DNA of 64,000 nucleotides from JABDGV01 sp964577935 (GTDB taxonomy: Bacteria > Chlamydiota > Chlamydiia > Chlamydiales > FEN-1388): assembly GCA_964577935.1 (NCBI GenBank), contig CAZOAJ010000002.1, positions 62,001-126,000 of the forward strand. The letters run 5' to 3'. The translations under genes and the position numbers were made by a program. Below are positions 44,911-53,231 of this stretch, piece after piece. The notes beneath the pieces are model-generated. The model was not told the DNA's origin, made no database searches, and saw nothing but the letters and a program-made list of their open reading frames with translations. Each line of letters begins with the position of its first letter. The stretch's first letter is position 1.

Positions 44911-45567
44911 ATGTCAATAGAACAATGTATATGCCCTATGAATCAATCTAAATTACTCAATTTCATTTTTCCTCATCTCTGTTTTCATTGCAAAGAGTCT
45001 CTTCCTCAAGACAGATTAAGACTCTGTGCTCATTGCTTTGATGAGCTTCATCTCGTTAATCCGATCGGAAGATGCCCTTTCTGTTTTGAAGAGGTCGATT
45101 CATGTTCAAACAGCTCATGTGGTTGTAAAAAGCAAAGCGATCTGCCCTTTTATTTTGCCACCTGTTTTGAACCATTGACTGTCCCTAAATGGTTTTCAAA
45201 TGAACTCCGAAAGGGATCTGATGATATGTTTAAAGCGATATCAGCGTTTCTTCTCCTTCAACTCCAAGAGCTGTGCTGGGACAAAATCGATATAGTACTC
45301 CCCTATTCCGGAGTAAGTACATCAAGCGCTCGAGCCATAGCTTGCTGTGTAGGCAAAAGTCTCAATACGCAAGTATACTCTCCCTTTTTCTTCTACGATG
45401 AACGATTTCCGCTATTTAAATTTGCTGCTCGAAAAAATATTCAGGATAGATCGATCCTTGTTCTTTGCCCATTCACATCCTCTCGATCAGAGCTTATTCC
45501 TCTTGTTGAGAATCTCATGAGTTTGTATCCAAGACAAATACGAGCTTTGGGAATTCATCACACATGA
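44911..45567 (+). CDS. ComF-like zinc-ribbon / degenerate phosphoribosyltransferase protein
   Basis: A 218-aa protein from ATG 44911 (GTG 44887 is an alternative). The N-terminal half has the double zinc ribbon of ComF: HLCFHCKES, LCAHCFDEL, GRCPFCFEE and SSCGCKK. The C-terminal part corresponds to the PRTase domain but the PRPP loop is not conserved (SILVLCPFTSSRSE where ComF has a VLLVDDVxTTG-type loop). ComF proteins support natural transformation; in this lineage the role is unclear. Overlaps sixA by 4 bp. Confidence 0.7.
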   Translation: MSIEQCICPMNQSKLLNFIFPHLCFHCKESLPQDRLRLCAHCFDELHLVNPIGRCPFCFEEVDSCSNSSCGCKKQSDLPFYFATCFEPLTVPKWFSNELRKGSDDMFKAISAFLLLQLQELCWDKIDIVLPYSGVSTSSARAIACCVGKSLNTQVYSPFFFYDERFPLFKFAARKNIQDRSILVLCPFTSSRSELIPLVENLMSLYPRQIRALGIHHT

Positions 45568-46046
45568 CTAAATTGCTTTTGTTTATGAGACACGCAGAAC
45601 CTGGGGAAATACCTCCTGAAGGAGATCAGTACTGTCCTATATCTGAAAGAGGAAAAATAATACAAAAATCTATTGCAAGAGAGCTTAGCCAATACGTTCA
45701 GAAAATCGATACCCTCTACAGCTCCCCTCTTGTTCGAGCAAAACAAACAGCCGACATTATTGCACAACATTTTTCATGCCCATGTCTTGTGCTCAATGCA
45801 CTTGGAATACCGTTTCATAAAGAAGAAATACTAGCACTCATCTCAATGCTCCCTGAAAAATCGATCACAGGCTTTGTAGGACATGGACCATCTCTTACCT
45901 GGACTTTGAATAGACTCGGGATCAGCCTCCCAAGCGGTGAACTTGGACGAAGCTGCATAGCTGGAGTAGAGGTTGACACCTCTCAAGGCACTTTAAATTT
46001 TCATCTACAGCCCAAAAACATGAACCGATTTACAGGGCTCACCTAG
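45564..46046 (+). CDS. sixA: SixA-like histidine phosphatase
   Basis: A 160-aa branch of the histidine phosphatase (phosphoglycerate mutase-like) superfamily. The nucleophile motif is FMRHAEPGE (RHA), the second Arg is in SSPLVRAKQTADII and the second His is in GFVGHGPSL. SixA dephosphorylates phosphohistidine in relay or PTS proteins. The gene overlaps the ComF-like gene and is 1 bp from the 708-aa gene, so this is one operon. Confidence 0.85.
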   Translation: MTKLLLFMRHAEPGEIPPEGDQYCPISERGKIIQKSIARELSQYVQKIDTLYSSPLVRAKQTADIIAQHFSCPCLVLNALGIPFHKEEILALISMLPEKSITGFVGHGPSLTWTLNRLGISLPSGELGRSCIAGVEVDTSQGTLNFHLQPKNMNRFTGLT

Positions 46047-46047
46047 T

Positions 46048-48174
46048 ATGGATATCCACAATGCGTCACATAGACTAAATTTCATCCTGAAGGACTTGAG
46101 CATAAACACTCAAGAACCTCCTCAATCTAAAAAAGATAAGGCTGACGAAAATTATGCACGTGTCGTTAAAGATCAACTACAACTTATCCAGCAAGATCTT
46201 TTACAACCAACAAGCGTTCTTCTTCAAAAAATTTCTCCCTCTACCTTACACAATGTTCTCTCAAAAGTTACAGAGATCTCGAACCAACTTCAAGAATTAG
46301 AAAAGACTCAAGGGATTAAAAATAGGATCGAGGCTACAACTCTTAACGAAATTGCATTTCTTGCGCGCCAAACCATAAGCACAATAAATATTGCCGAAAC
46401 TTCACTAAAAACATTTTTAGAAGAAAGAAAATCAATAAATCAACCTCAATCGTGGTTCAGCACACTTGCAGAGTTTGCCTGTACATGTTTTGCAAGTCCT
46501 GCATTTGGATACCTTATAGAACCCAAAGTTCTTGATAATCTTAATGCATCGTATGACAAGAGCAAAGAGCGGCTCTTTTCAGCCTCTGAAAGCGATGAGC
46601 CCGCTAAATGTATTGAAGCCCTCTCTGAATATGCTATCGCCTATCTTTCGGATCAGATACTTCATATCGAAAAGTATGAACCTGAACTCAGAGCCCCATT
46701 TCTTAGGGACCTTTTCGATGATATCACTATCGGAAATCCTAAACCGACAGCAAAGGGGGTTGCCCTCATAAAGGTTCTTGAAAACCATCCGACGGTTATC
46801 AGTAAACTTATTTCCGTGAATATCATGAACGGCGCAGCGACAGCCTATGAAAAAATTGGAATCATACCTTCCGACTTCCTCGTTGAATTCTTGAATACGT
46901 GCTTTACAGAATCGATTAATGACATCTCTGAAAAAGCTCATATCGATAGCAACCCGACTCTTGGGGAAAAATTTGGGCTAGAGGTCCGAAAAAATTTACT
47001 TCAAGGAACTACACAGAAATTACTTTCTGAAGCACTTCTAGGACTCGCATTCCCCAATGAGAAAGATGACTTGATAATGGGTACTGAAAATTTTCTTCAC
47101 ATTGTAGACGATGTAAATGCTCAGCAGTTGTTATGGAACCTCCTAACGACTATTCTCCAAGAACAATTTACATCTGCGTTTAGAGGATTTAGCGAAAATG
47201 ATGATTTAACAACTATTCTTCTTATTAATGGCTTTGAAAGCACACAGGCCATTATGAGCGGAAGTAATGATTCACAAAGGGCAGATTTAAATATCCACAC
47301 GCTCCTCACTACGCCTCAACACGGTATTGGCATGGTTGGCATTGTCTTTGTATTCTTTAAAGTTATATTTTCGAGCCTCGGCGAAGCAATAGCCAAATTC
47401 CGCCCATTTTTTGGATATGATGAACAAGTTGATCGAGAAGTAGACCTTACGCTTGCTCCTCAAATTGAAAACTTCCTCAAAATGATTCAAAAAGAATCAG
47501 GATCCCTTGTATTAAAGGCTTTTCTCTACTTCAAAGGACGAGATCTTGCCCGTTCACTGAGCCCAGCAATTATTAAAAGTATTAAAGGCATTGAAGGCGA
47601 TGAAAAGACAAAGGGAGTTAACCTAAAAAACCTTGTCACACAGCAGTTTAAAGGCTTGATTATGGCAACGGGAGCGACAGAGGAGCATGAAGGACATATT
47701 CGGTTTACGACTCCTTCGTTTCCAAAAACAAAACAAGAGCTTTTGGATTTAAAAAATAAAAAGGATGAAGAGCGAAAGAAACTTGACGATCGCTTAAAAG
47801 AGGCCAAAAACAATTTAGGAACTCAATTGGAGGGACTCATTGACAGCATCCATAGCACAGTTAAATTCAACGATGTTACCTTATCTCCATCTGCAAGCGA
47901 TATTGAGGGATTCCTTTCAACTCTTCAATCATTCTTTATCGGCTTTGCCAACGCATGCACAAGAAAGCTGATATCTCTCGTTCTTTGGCTTTTCAATGCT
48001 CAAAAAGTCATTCAAAACGTTGGAGGAATCGCCCAAAAGAAGGCCTATGATATTGAACAAGATTCATTCCTCCTCAGACTCTCGGAATTTGCTGCGAAAG
48101 AGCTTGCCCCATACAAACATAAGACTCTCCCTAAGGAACCAATAAATGCAGTACCAAACGATGGAACAGGATGA
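46048..48174 (+). CDS. Hypothetical protein, 708 aa
   Basis: I do not recognise this protein. Residues 1-130 and 570-620 are likely coiled coil (KKDEERKKLDDRLKEAKNN). A hydrophobic stretch (residues ~427-448: GIGMVGIVFVFFKVIFSSLGEA) and another near 640-660 could interact with membranes. There is no N-terminal signal peptide. It lies between sixA (1-bp gap) and the pyruvyl transferase gene (4-bp overlap), so it is translated from the same transcript. A large helical protein with internal hydrophobic patches could be a type III secreted or inclusion-membrane protein, but nothing in the sequence proves this. Confidence 0.6.
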   Translation: MDIHNASHRLNFILKDLSINTQEPPQSKKDKADENYARVVKDQLQLIQQDLLQPTSVLLQKISPSTLHNVLSKVTEISNQLQELEKTQGIKNRIEATTLNEIAFLARQTISTINIAETSLKTFLEERKSINQPQSWFSTLAEFACTCFASPAFGYLIEPKVLDNLNASYDKSKERLFSASESDEPAKCIEALSEYAIAYLSDQILHIEKYEPELRAPFLRDLFDDITIGNPKPTAKGVALIKVLENHPTVISKLISVNIMNGAATAYEKIGIIPSDFLVEFLNTCFTESINDISEKAHIDSNPTLGEKFGLEVRKNLLQGTTQKLLSEALLGLAFPNEKDDLIMGTENFLHIVDDVNAQQLLWNLLTTILQEQFTSAFRGFSENDDLTTILLINGFESTQAIMSGSNDSQRADLNIHTLLTTPQHGIGMVGIVFVFFKVIFSSLGEAIAKFRPFFGYDEQVDREVDLTLAPQIENFLKMIQKESGSLVLKAFLYFKGRDLARSLSPAIIKSIKGIEGDEKTKGVNLKNLVTQQFKGLIMATGATEEHEGHIRFTTPSFPKTKQELLDLKNKKDEERKKLDDRLKEAKNNLGTQLEGLIDSIHSTVKFNDVTLSPSASDIEGFLSTLQSFFIGFANACTRKLISLVLWLFNAQKVIQNVGGIAQKKAYDIEQDSFLLRLSEFAAKELAPYKHKTLPKEPINAVPNDGTG

Positions 48175-48968
48175 TTCTAAAAGCTCTATATATATCGCTT
48201 TCCCTTAGCGTGCTTGGTTGTTGCAACCTCTTCTCAGCTCTTCCCCTTTATTATTGGGAAAACACACCTCCAGAAAATAACTTCGGAGACATTCTCTCAA
48301 TAAAACTTATTGAAAAAATGACAAACCTTCCGATACGAAAAGCTGACCTTCATGAGAGAAAAGTTCTGGCAATTGGTTCTATTCTTCAATTTGCAAAGGA
48401 CCACGATGTGATTTGGGGATCGGGGATCAATGGAAATTGTCTCGATATAGGACAGTACCAATATAGAAAGCTTGATGTTCGAGCTGTCCGAGGCCCTCTT
48501 ACAAAAAGATTTCTTGAACAGCTTGGGGTAAAGTGCCCTGAAATTTATGGCGATCCGGCCCTCCTTATCCCTCGTTTTTTTCCTGAATTTCGTCCAAACC
48601 CAAAGCGCAGCTACCTAGTTATTCCTCATATTTCTGAACGAAACCGTATGCCGCAATCGGATGTGGTAATCTATCCTACAGAACCATGGGAAGTAATTGT
48701 GAGAAAAATTGTCGAATCGAGATTTGTCATTTCAAGCTCTCTTCATGGAATTATAGTCGCAGAGGCCTTTGGAATACCTGCTCGTCTTCTTCGAATCAGT
48801 GAAAATGAATCTATATTGAAATATCAAGACTATTATCTTGGCACGGGACGTAAGAGTTTTAGATATGCTCGTTCGGTTGAAGAGGCCTTAAGAATGGGAG
48901 GAGAAGTTCCAGCACAGTGCAATATCGACAAACTTCAAAGCTGTTTTCCCTATGAGGTGTTCAGATAA
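48171..48968 (+). CDS. Exported polysaccharide pyruvyl transferase-family protein
   Basis: A 265-aa PF04230-type protein. The fold markers are NFGDILSIKLIEKM, VRAVRGPLTKRFLEQLG, YGDPALLIPRFF and the late FVISSSLHGIIVAEAFGIPARLL. Such enzymes add pyruvate ketals to, or otherwise modify, surface polysaccharides. The N-terminus (ALYISLSLSVLGCCNLFSA) is a signal-peptide-like or lipoprotein-like segment, which is unusual since the donor PEP is cytosolic. It may be membrane-tethered instead. It ends in an imperfect 10-bp tandem repeat holding the stop, then a palindromic hairpin. Confidence 0.8.
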   Translation: MILKALYISLSLSVLGCCNLFSALPLYYWENTPPENNFGDILSIKLIEKMTNLPIRKADLHERKVLAIGSILQFAKDHDVIWGSGINGNCLDIGQYQYRKLDVRAVRGPLTKRFLEQLGVKCPEIYGDPALLIPRFFPEFRPNPKRSYLVIPHISERNRMPQSDVVIYPTEPWEVIVRKIVESRFVISSSLHGIIVAEAFGIPARLLRISENESILKYQDYYLGTGRKSFRYARSVEEALRMGGEVPAQCNIDKLQSCFPYEVFR

Positions 48969-48979
48969 CTTCAGTTAAT
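48960..48979. repeat. Imperfect 10-bp tandem duplication at a stop codon
   Basis: TTCAGATAAC (48960-48969) and TTCAGTTAAT (48970-48979), 8 of 10 identical; the first contains the TAA stop of the pyruvyl transferase gene. Confidence 0.55.
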
Positions 48980-48981
48980 TA

Positions 48982-49006
48982 AGGCGCCTCACGAGATAAG
49001 GCGCCT
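48982..49006. terminator. Hairpin between convergent genes
   Basis: AGGCGCCT at 48982-48989 and again at 48999-49006; being self-complementary, the two copies can form an 8-bp stem. A second hairpin ATCAAGCG-TCTA-CGCTTGAT (49014-49033) has the HdeD-gene stop in its loop. Confidence 0.5.
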
Positions 49007-49022
49007 CTAGAGCATCAAGCGT

Positions 49023-49565
49023 CTACGCTTGATCCTTCTTCAAGAAGGAATAGAAAGAGAAGAAAAACATCGAATAGAAAATCAGGTCAATACCAATAAA
49101 GAGGCCTAAAACCCATGTAGCGTTCCATGGAAGCCCTGCAAATATCAATGCTGACAAGAATATCGAAATTATGGCACTTAAAAACATCCACCATTTCTGG
49201 CTCGATTCAAAAGCAAAAGCCCAAGAAAATTTAAAAATCCCCTCAAGCATAAAGAATACGGCCATAAGTGTTGTCAAAGCAACAATCCCCTGAAGAGGCC
49301 GGACCAGAAGAAATGCACCGCATACAATGGTTAAAATCGACCAGAGGAGAGAGACCCACGCCCCTTGAGAACCCCAGATTTTCCCGGTACGAAAAAGCTG
49401 TGTAAGACCTGCAGCACATAAGATTGCCCCGATGCAGATATCATATACAACAGCAAACAAAAATGGCGTCAGAAGGGCCCATATACCGAGGAGCATACAT
49501 ATCACTCCCTCGAACAAAACAAGACCTTTGTTTTTTTGTAAGACAGGATACATACCAGAACCCAT
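49023..49565 (-). CDS. HdeD-family membrane protein
   Basis: A 180-aa integral membrane protein with six short hydrophobic helices and internal duplication typical of HdeD/DUF308: LFEGVICMLLGIWALLTPF, IGAILCAAGLTQLF, LLWSILTIVCGAFLLVRPLQGIVALT, FFMLEGIFKFSWAF. HdeD is linked to acid resistance in E. coli. Upstream on the same strand is the TerC gene, after ~80 bp. Confidence 0.85.
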   Translation of the reverse strand: MGSGMYPVLQKNKGLVLFEGVICMLLGIWALLTPFLFAVVYDICIGAILCAAGLTQLFRTGKIWGSQGAWVSLLWSILTIVCGAFLLVRPLQGIVALTTLMAVFFMLEGIFKFSWAFAFESSQKWWMFLSAIISIFLSALIFAGLPWNATWVLGLFIGIDLIFYSMFFFSFYSFLKKDQA

Positions 49566-49645
49566 AGGAATCTCTCCTTTTTAAAATAATTACTATAAAT
49601 ATCAGAAGTTCGATTGAATTGCTATAGGAACTGCTCAAGACTTCT

Positions 49646-50560
49646 TTATCTTTTGGAATTTCGAATAACCGATAAAATCGTTGCCATAATCAATATCCCA
49701 AAAATCAAAGAGAGAGAGAACATTATTGGAATTTGAATGTACCCAGAGACAACCATTTTTATTCCAATAAACATCAATATGCACGCTAAGGCATGCTGCA
49801 GGTAATAAAACAATCCCATGTAATGAGAAAGAGCAAAGTAGAGGGACCTCAACCCTAATATCGCTAAGATATTAGAGGTATAGACAATGAATGGATCCTG
49901 CGTAATACCAATAATTGCCGGAATTGAATCGATTGCGAAAATAATATCTGTTGTTTCAACAGCTAAAACAGCTAAAAAAAGAGGCGTTGCAAAGAGTTGC
50001 CCGGCTCTTCGAACAAAAAAGGCATCTTTTTCATACTCATGAGAAATAGGAAAAAAATATCCAAAGATTCTTATACATATATTTTTTTCGGGATGAACCT
50101 GATTTTCTTCTTTCGACCACAGCTTAATACCGGTAGCGACGAGAAAAAAACCAAAGATGTAGACCAGCCAGTGAAAATTCTGAATGAGCGCAAGTCCTCC
50201 GACTATAAAGAGCGCTCGCATAAGAATTGCACCGATGAGTCCCCAAGTAAGAACCGTGTGAATGAGATGCTTTGGAACTTTAAAATAGGAAAAAATTACC
50301 GAAAAAACAAAAAGGTTATCAATACTCAGCGACTTTTCAACCAGATACCCAGCCAGAAAATTTATAGCGCTTTCTGGTCCTTTCCAGAAATAGATATACA
50401 CATTAAAACCGAGAGCTAAAAGAATCCAAAAAGCACTCATAGAAAGGGCTTCTTTTGTCTGGATAACGTGCGCTTTCCGGTGAAGATAGAATGCATCAAG
50501 ACATATAAGGACAAGCACAACTACGTTGAACCCAACCCAAAAGAGAATTTGTTCCGACAT
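49646..50560 (-). CDS. TerC-family integral membrane protein
   Basis: A ~304-aa TerC protein from ATG 50560 (MSEQILFWVGF; an upstream start at 50584 is possible). Eight to nine membrane helices with the acidic membrane motifs EKSLSIDNLFVFSVIF and VETTDIIFAIDSIPAI, the TerC signature. TerC proteins load manganese or other metals onto exported proteins or export metal. The helices in between (VLTWGLIGAILMRALFI, YIFGFFLVATGIKL) are also typical. Confidence 0.92.
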   Translation of the reverse strand: MSEQILFWVGFNVVVLVLICLDAFYLHRKAHVIQTKEALSMSAFWILLALGFNVYIYFWKGPESAINFLAGYLVEKSLSIDNLFVFSVIFSYFKVPKHLIHTVLTWGLIGAILMRALFIVGGLALIQNFHWLVYIFGFFLVATGIKLWSKEENQVHPEKNICIRIFGYFFPISHEYEKDAFFVRRAGQLFATPLFLAVLAVETTDIIFAIDSIPAIIGITQDPFIVYTSNILAILGLRSLYFALSHYMGLFYYLQHALACILMFIGIKMVVSGYIQIPIMFSLSLIFGILIMATILSVIRNSKR

Positions 50561-50663
50561 TTCAATACATATTTTCGTAGACACCTCATACCTGATTTAG
50601 AAGCGTACTCGCAAATAAATTTATCGAATTGATCTAAAATTAGGCGTTATTTAACCAAAAGCA

Positions 50664-50701
50664 TTGAAAAAGCAGACCATTTTTTTAAAACGGTCTGCTG
50701 C
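50664..50701 (-). terminator. Intrinsic terminator on the minus strand
   Basis: On the minus strand AGCAGACC pairs with GGTCTGCT (50692-50699 with 50671-50678), with inner TTTT/AAAA pairing and five T residues after the stem. It ends the choloylglycine hydrolase transcript. Confidence 0.85.
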
Positions 50702-50705
50702 TCTT

Positions 50706-51770
50706 CTAAATCTGAGAAAATGACTCCTGAGGAATATCAGCCCCTTTTAAAGGACGATTTATAGGCTTTTGCACTGTTTTTGCTAATTCTTTAAGGCTTA
50801 CTTTCTGATAGTTGAGATCACCATACGTTCTATAGTATAAATCACCTTGAGATAAATCTTTTACAACAACCCATTGCGTAAAATCAAATTTCCCATCAGT
50901 TGATTGTATCCCTCCATAAGGAATATCAACGGTGTTCAAGAGGTGAAACGCCAAATTTATTCCCTCTTGACTATCTCTAGCTCGTTTTACGAAATCCTTG
51001 ATAAGGGCTATCCGTACAAAACGAGAGGGAGGGGTCCAATCTCCAGGAATCCCTAGCATGCCCGTTCCTTGGCCTGTAGGATTTAAGACAGTCCCATTGC
51101 AGTTTATAGATCCAGCATTCATTGCAGAAAGATTTATATAATTTCTGAGATTCGTCTGATGCCAACTAAACTCTGGGGCATTTGTAAGAACACCTACATC
51201 ATTTTTCGTGATCTTCATCACGCCTTGAATAAATTCAATGACAATACTTTTTCCACTCTTATCGTGGATTGCAAAATGAAGTGGAGGAACGCTATTAATA
51301 ACAGGCACGGGGTGGGCCCAAATCCGAACCCGCTGCAATGCATCCTGAACTTCTTCAACCGTTGCGAAGCTCCCTAAAACCCATCTCCCTATATCTTCAA
51401 GAGGAATAGTAACAGATGGATCATTCATCATAATACGAGGATACTGTGTTCCTGGCAGCCATAGCTCACCAAAAGACAATCCCTGTTCATTGACGCCATC
51501 ACATATGATATCAGGAAGAAAGGCTCCAACACCAATATATGCATATTTTGAAGTCCAAGACAATCCTCTTTGATTGTCAAAAACTGATGTTCGAACCTCA
51601 ATATTTTTTGGACAAAAAACTAAAGTCGAATTCAAAGGAGTTCCAAATTCCATCGAACGTCCATTGATCATAGATCCATCTTCTGTCTTCAGAACGAAAT
51701 CAGTGCATCCAGATAAGTACGTCATACCCAGACATGAACTAAGAAAAACACTCCGCACCCATTTTTTCAT
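50706..51770 (-). CDS. Exported choloylglycine hydrolase / penicillin V acylase family protein
   Basis: A 354-aa Ntn hydrolase. The signal sequence (SVFLSSCLGMTYLSG) ends just before Cys22-Thr-Asp-Phe, the Ntn nucleophile. The other active-site residues are visible: Arg38 in NGRSMEFG, Asp in ICDGVNEQGLSFGELW, Asn in VLTNAPEF and Arg in PPSRFVRIAL. These enzymes cleave amide bonds of bile salts, penicillin V or N-acyl homoserine lactones/N-acyl amides; the substrate here is unknown. The segment before Cys22 (YLSGC) also fits a lipobox, but acylating the Cys would kill the enzyme. It is 19 bp downstream of the propeller gene, likely the same transcript. Confidence 0.9.
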   Translation of the reverse strand: MKKWVRSVFLSSCLGMTYLSGCTDFVLKTEDGSMINGRSMEFGTPLNSTLVFCPKNIEVRTSVFDNQRGLSWTSKYAYIGVGAFLPDIICDGVNEQGLSFGELWLPGTQYPRIMMNDPSVTIPLEDIGRWVLGSFATVEEVQDALQRVRIWAHPVPVINSVPPLHFAIHDKSGKSIVIEFIQGVMKITKNDVGVLTNAPEFSWHQTNLRNYINLSAMNAGSINCNGTVLNPTGQGTGMLGIPGDWTPPSRFVRIALIKDFVKRARDSQEGINLAFHLLNTVDIPYGGIQSTDGKFDFTQWVVVKDLSQGDLYYRTYGDLNYQKVSLKELAKTVQKPINRPLKGADIPQESFSQI

Positions 51771-51789
51771 TTTAAAAGTCCTTCTTCAT

Positions 51790-53223
51790 TTAGTTTGGGA
51801 TAATTTTTACAGTAAATATATACGGCGATGCAGCTGAGTCTGAAGGAGCATTCGTATTTGGAAGCGTACTTTGAATCCCTCCAACAATATATCCGATCGT
51901 TTTTGGTTTCTTGATCTTATCGAGCTTCAGGACCCCGTTTTGATACTTGCATAAACCATCTACAGGAATAAAGTAGGCTCCTGCTCCGAACAAAAGTCTA
52001 TTTCCGGGATTTGAAGATTTAGAAAGAATAACGGGATACTCTACTGGAAGAAGATACTGTTTAAAACGATTCTTCCTATCAATTTTAATCGCAGTAATCT
52101 GATCTGTAAAAGGAACTTCAGAATCGGTAAGAAACTGACCATTCTCAAAGTAACCATAGGTAAGACCTCCAAAGAGAAGAGAATAGAAATCACCCTTCCT
52201 TTCCGAATAAAGCCCAATATTTGCCGACTGATAAATATTCATAGCTTGCTTAAACGTTTGAGGATCATTTGGATCTTTCATAAAGCAAGAGCCCTTTGCG
52301 GAAATCTCAACAGGAACATTCCAGATCCCTCCGGAGAGAGTAAAAACCCCTGATAAAGCAACAAGAGATTGGCTCAGCTTATGATCTTTTGGTCGAATCA
52401 CAGGTATGACGTTTAAGTCGCGTCGTCTGAAGTTTGGATCTGGAAGAGATGGCTTTGATGAAATGAAATCTACTTTTAATTTCTTTCCATCATCTTTTAT
52501 CCAAAACCGTCTTACTTGTTGCGTATACTCACCATTGGAAGAATCTGTATAAAACCCAGTAAAGTTTTGCCCAAAAACTAAAAGAACAGGGTTATCCCCA
52601 ATACGGGTCATATGGCCACCCGTTACTCTTAGACTTGGATGAAAAGCTTGTCTGATATGTTTTTTAGCAGACTCACCACAATGAGATCCCTTTTTGACCC
52701 ATTTCATCATACCGGGGATATCTATCGCAGTAAGAGTATTTTTTGTTGAAAACTCACCCGTAGACTGTATCACGCCATATCCGCCTGAAACATACAAGGT
52801 ATGACCTGATTGAAAAAACTGAGGACTCGTCACTGAAAGAGTGTCTATCTCTTCCGCAGTTAAGCGAGAACTGGGATCTTCTAATGACCTATAGTGGACG
52901 CATCTTTTGATGGGATCGACAACAAACACAAGTTTATTCTGCTTATTAGGTGGAAAGTTATCATCACCAGGCCCAAAGTTATGAAGACCATTGCTCCTTC
53001 CCATAAGAAGAAGCCATTTTCCCTTATATGAACCAAAAACGTACGATTGAATTCCTTGAGGAAGTTTAAACGAAGCTTTTTCAATGCAAACTCGAAAAGG
53101 CAAGCTTCCATTTGTTATCACTGAACTTGTTGTTGGAGTTTGATTGTCAGCATGACTGACTACAGGTAAAAAGCACGAAGCAGCAAATACAAGAAGAGAC
53201 AAAAAACGATTTGATTTGACCAT
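51790..53223 (-). CDS. Exported kelch-like beta-propeller protein
   Basis: A 477-aa protein with a clear signal peptide (SLLVFAASCFLPVVSHADN, residues ~9-27). The mature part has repeated strand-glycine patterns suggestive of a kelch-type propeller: LLLMGRSNGL, LYVSGGYGV, LLVFGQNFTG, VALSGVFTLSGG, LLFGGLTYGY and GYIVGGIQST. The number of blades is unclear. It is probably periplasmic or outer-membrane associated. It sits between a TolB-like propeller gene (8 bp away) and the choloylglycine hydrolase gene, so the three form an exported-protein operon. Confidence 0.65.
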   Translation of the reverse strand: MVKSNRFLSLLVFAASCFLPVVSHADNQTPTTSSVITNGSLPFRVCIEKASFKLPQGIQSYVFGSYKGKWLLLMGRSNGLHNFGPGDDNFPPNKQNKLVFVVDPIKRCVHYRSLEDPSSRLTAEEIDTLSVTSPQFFQSGHTLYVSGGYGVIQSTGEFSTKNTLTAIDIPGMMKWVKKGSHCGESAKKHIRQAFHPSLRVTGGHMTRIGDNPVLLVFGQNFTGFYTDSSNGEYTQQVRRFWIKDDGKKLKVDFISSKPSLPDPNFRRRDLNVIPVIRPKDHKLSQSLVALSGVFTLSGGIWNVPVEISAKGSCFMKDPNDPQTFKQAMNIYQSANIGLYSERKGDFYSLLFGGLTYGYFENGQFLTDSEVPFTDQITAIKIDRKNRFKQYLLPVEYPVILSKSSNPGNRLLFGAGAYFIPVDGLCKYQNGVLKLDKIKKPKTIGYIVGGIQSTLPNTNAPSDSAASPYIFTVKIIPN

Positions 53224-53231
53224 ACAACCGC

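Noticed and set aside
49997..50419. A 140-aa plus-strand open frame opposite the TerC gene
   Set aside because: It is Lys/Asn-rich, antisense to a clear TerC gene and without a recognisable domain.
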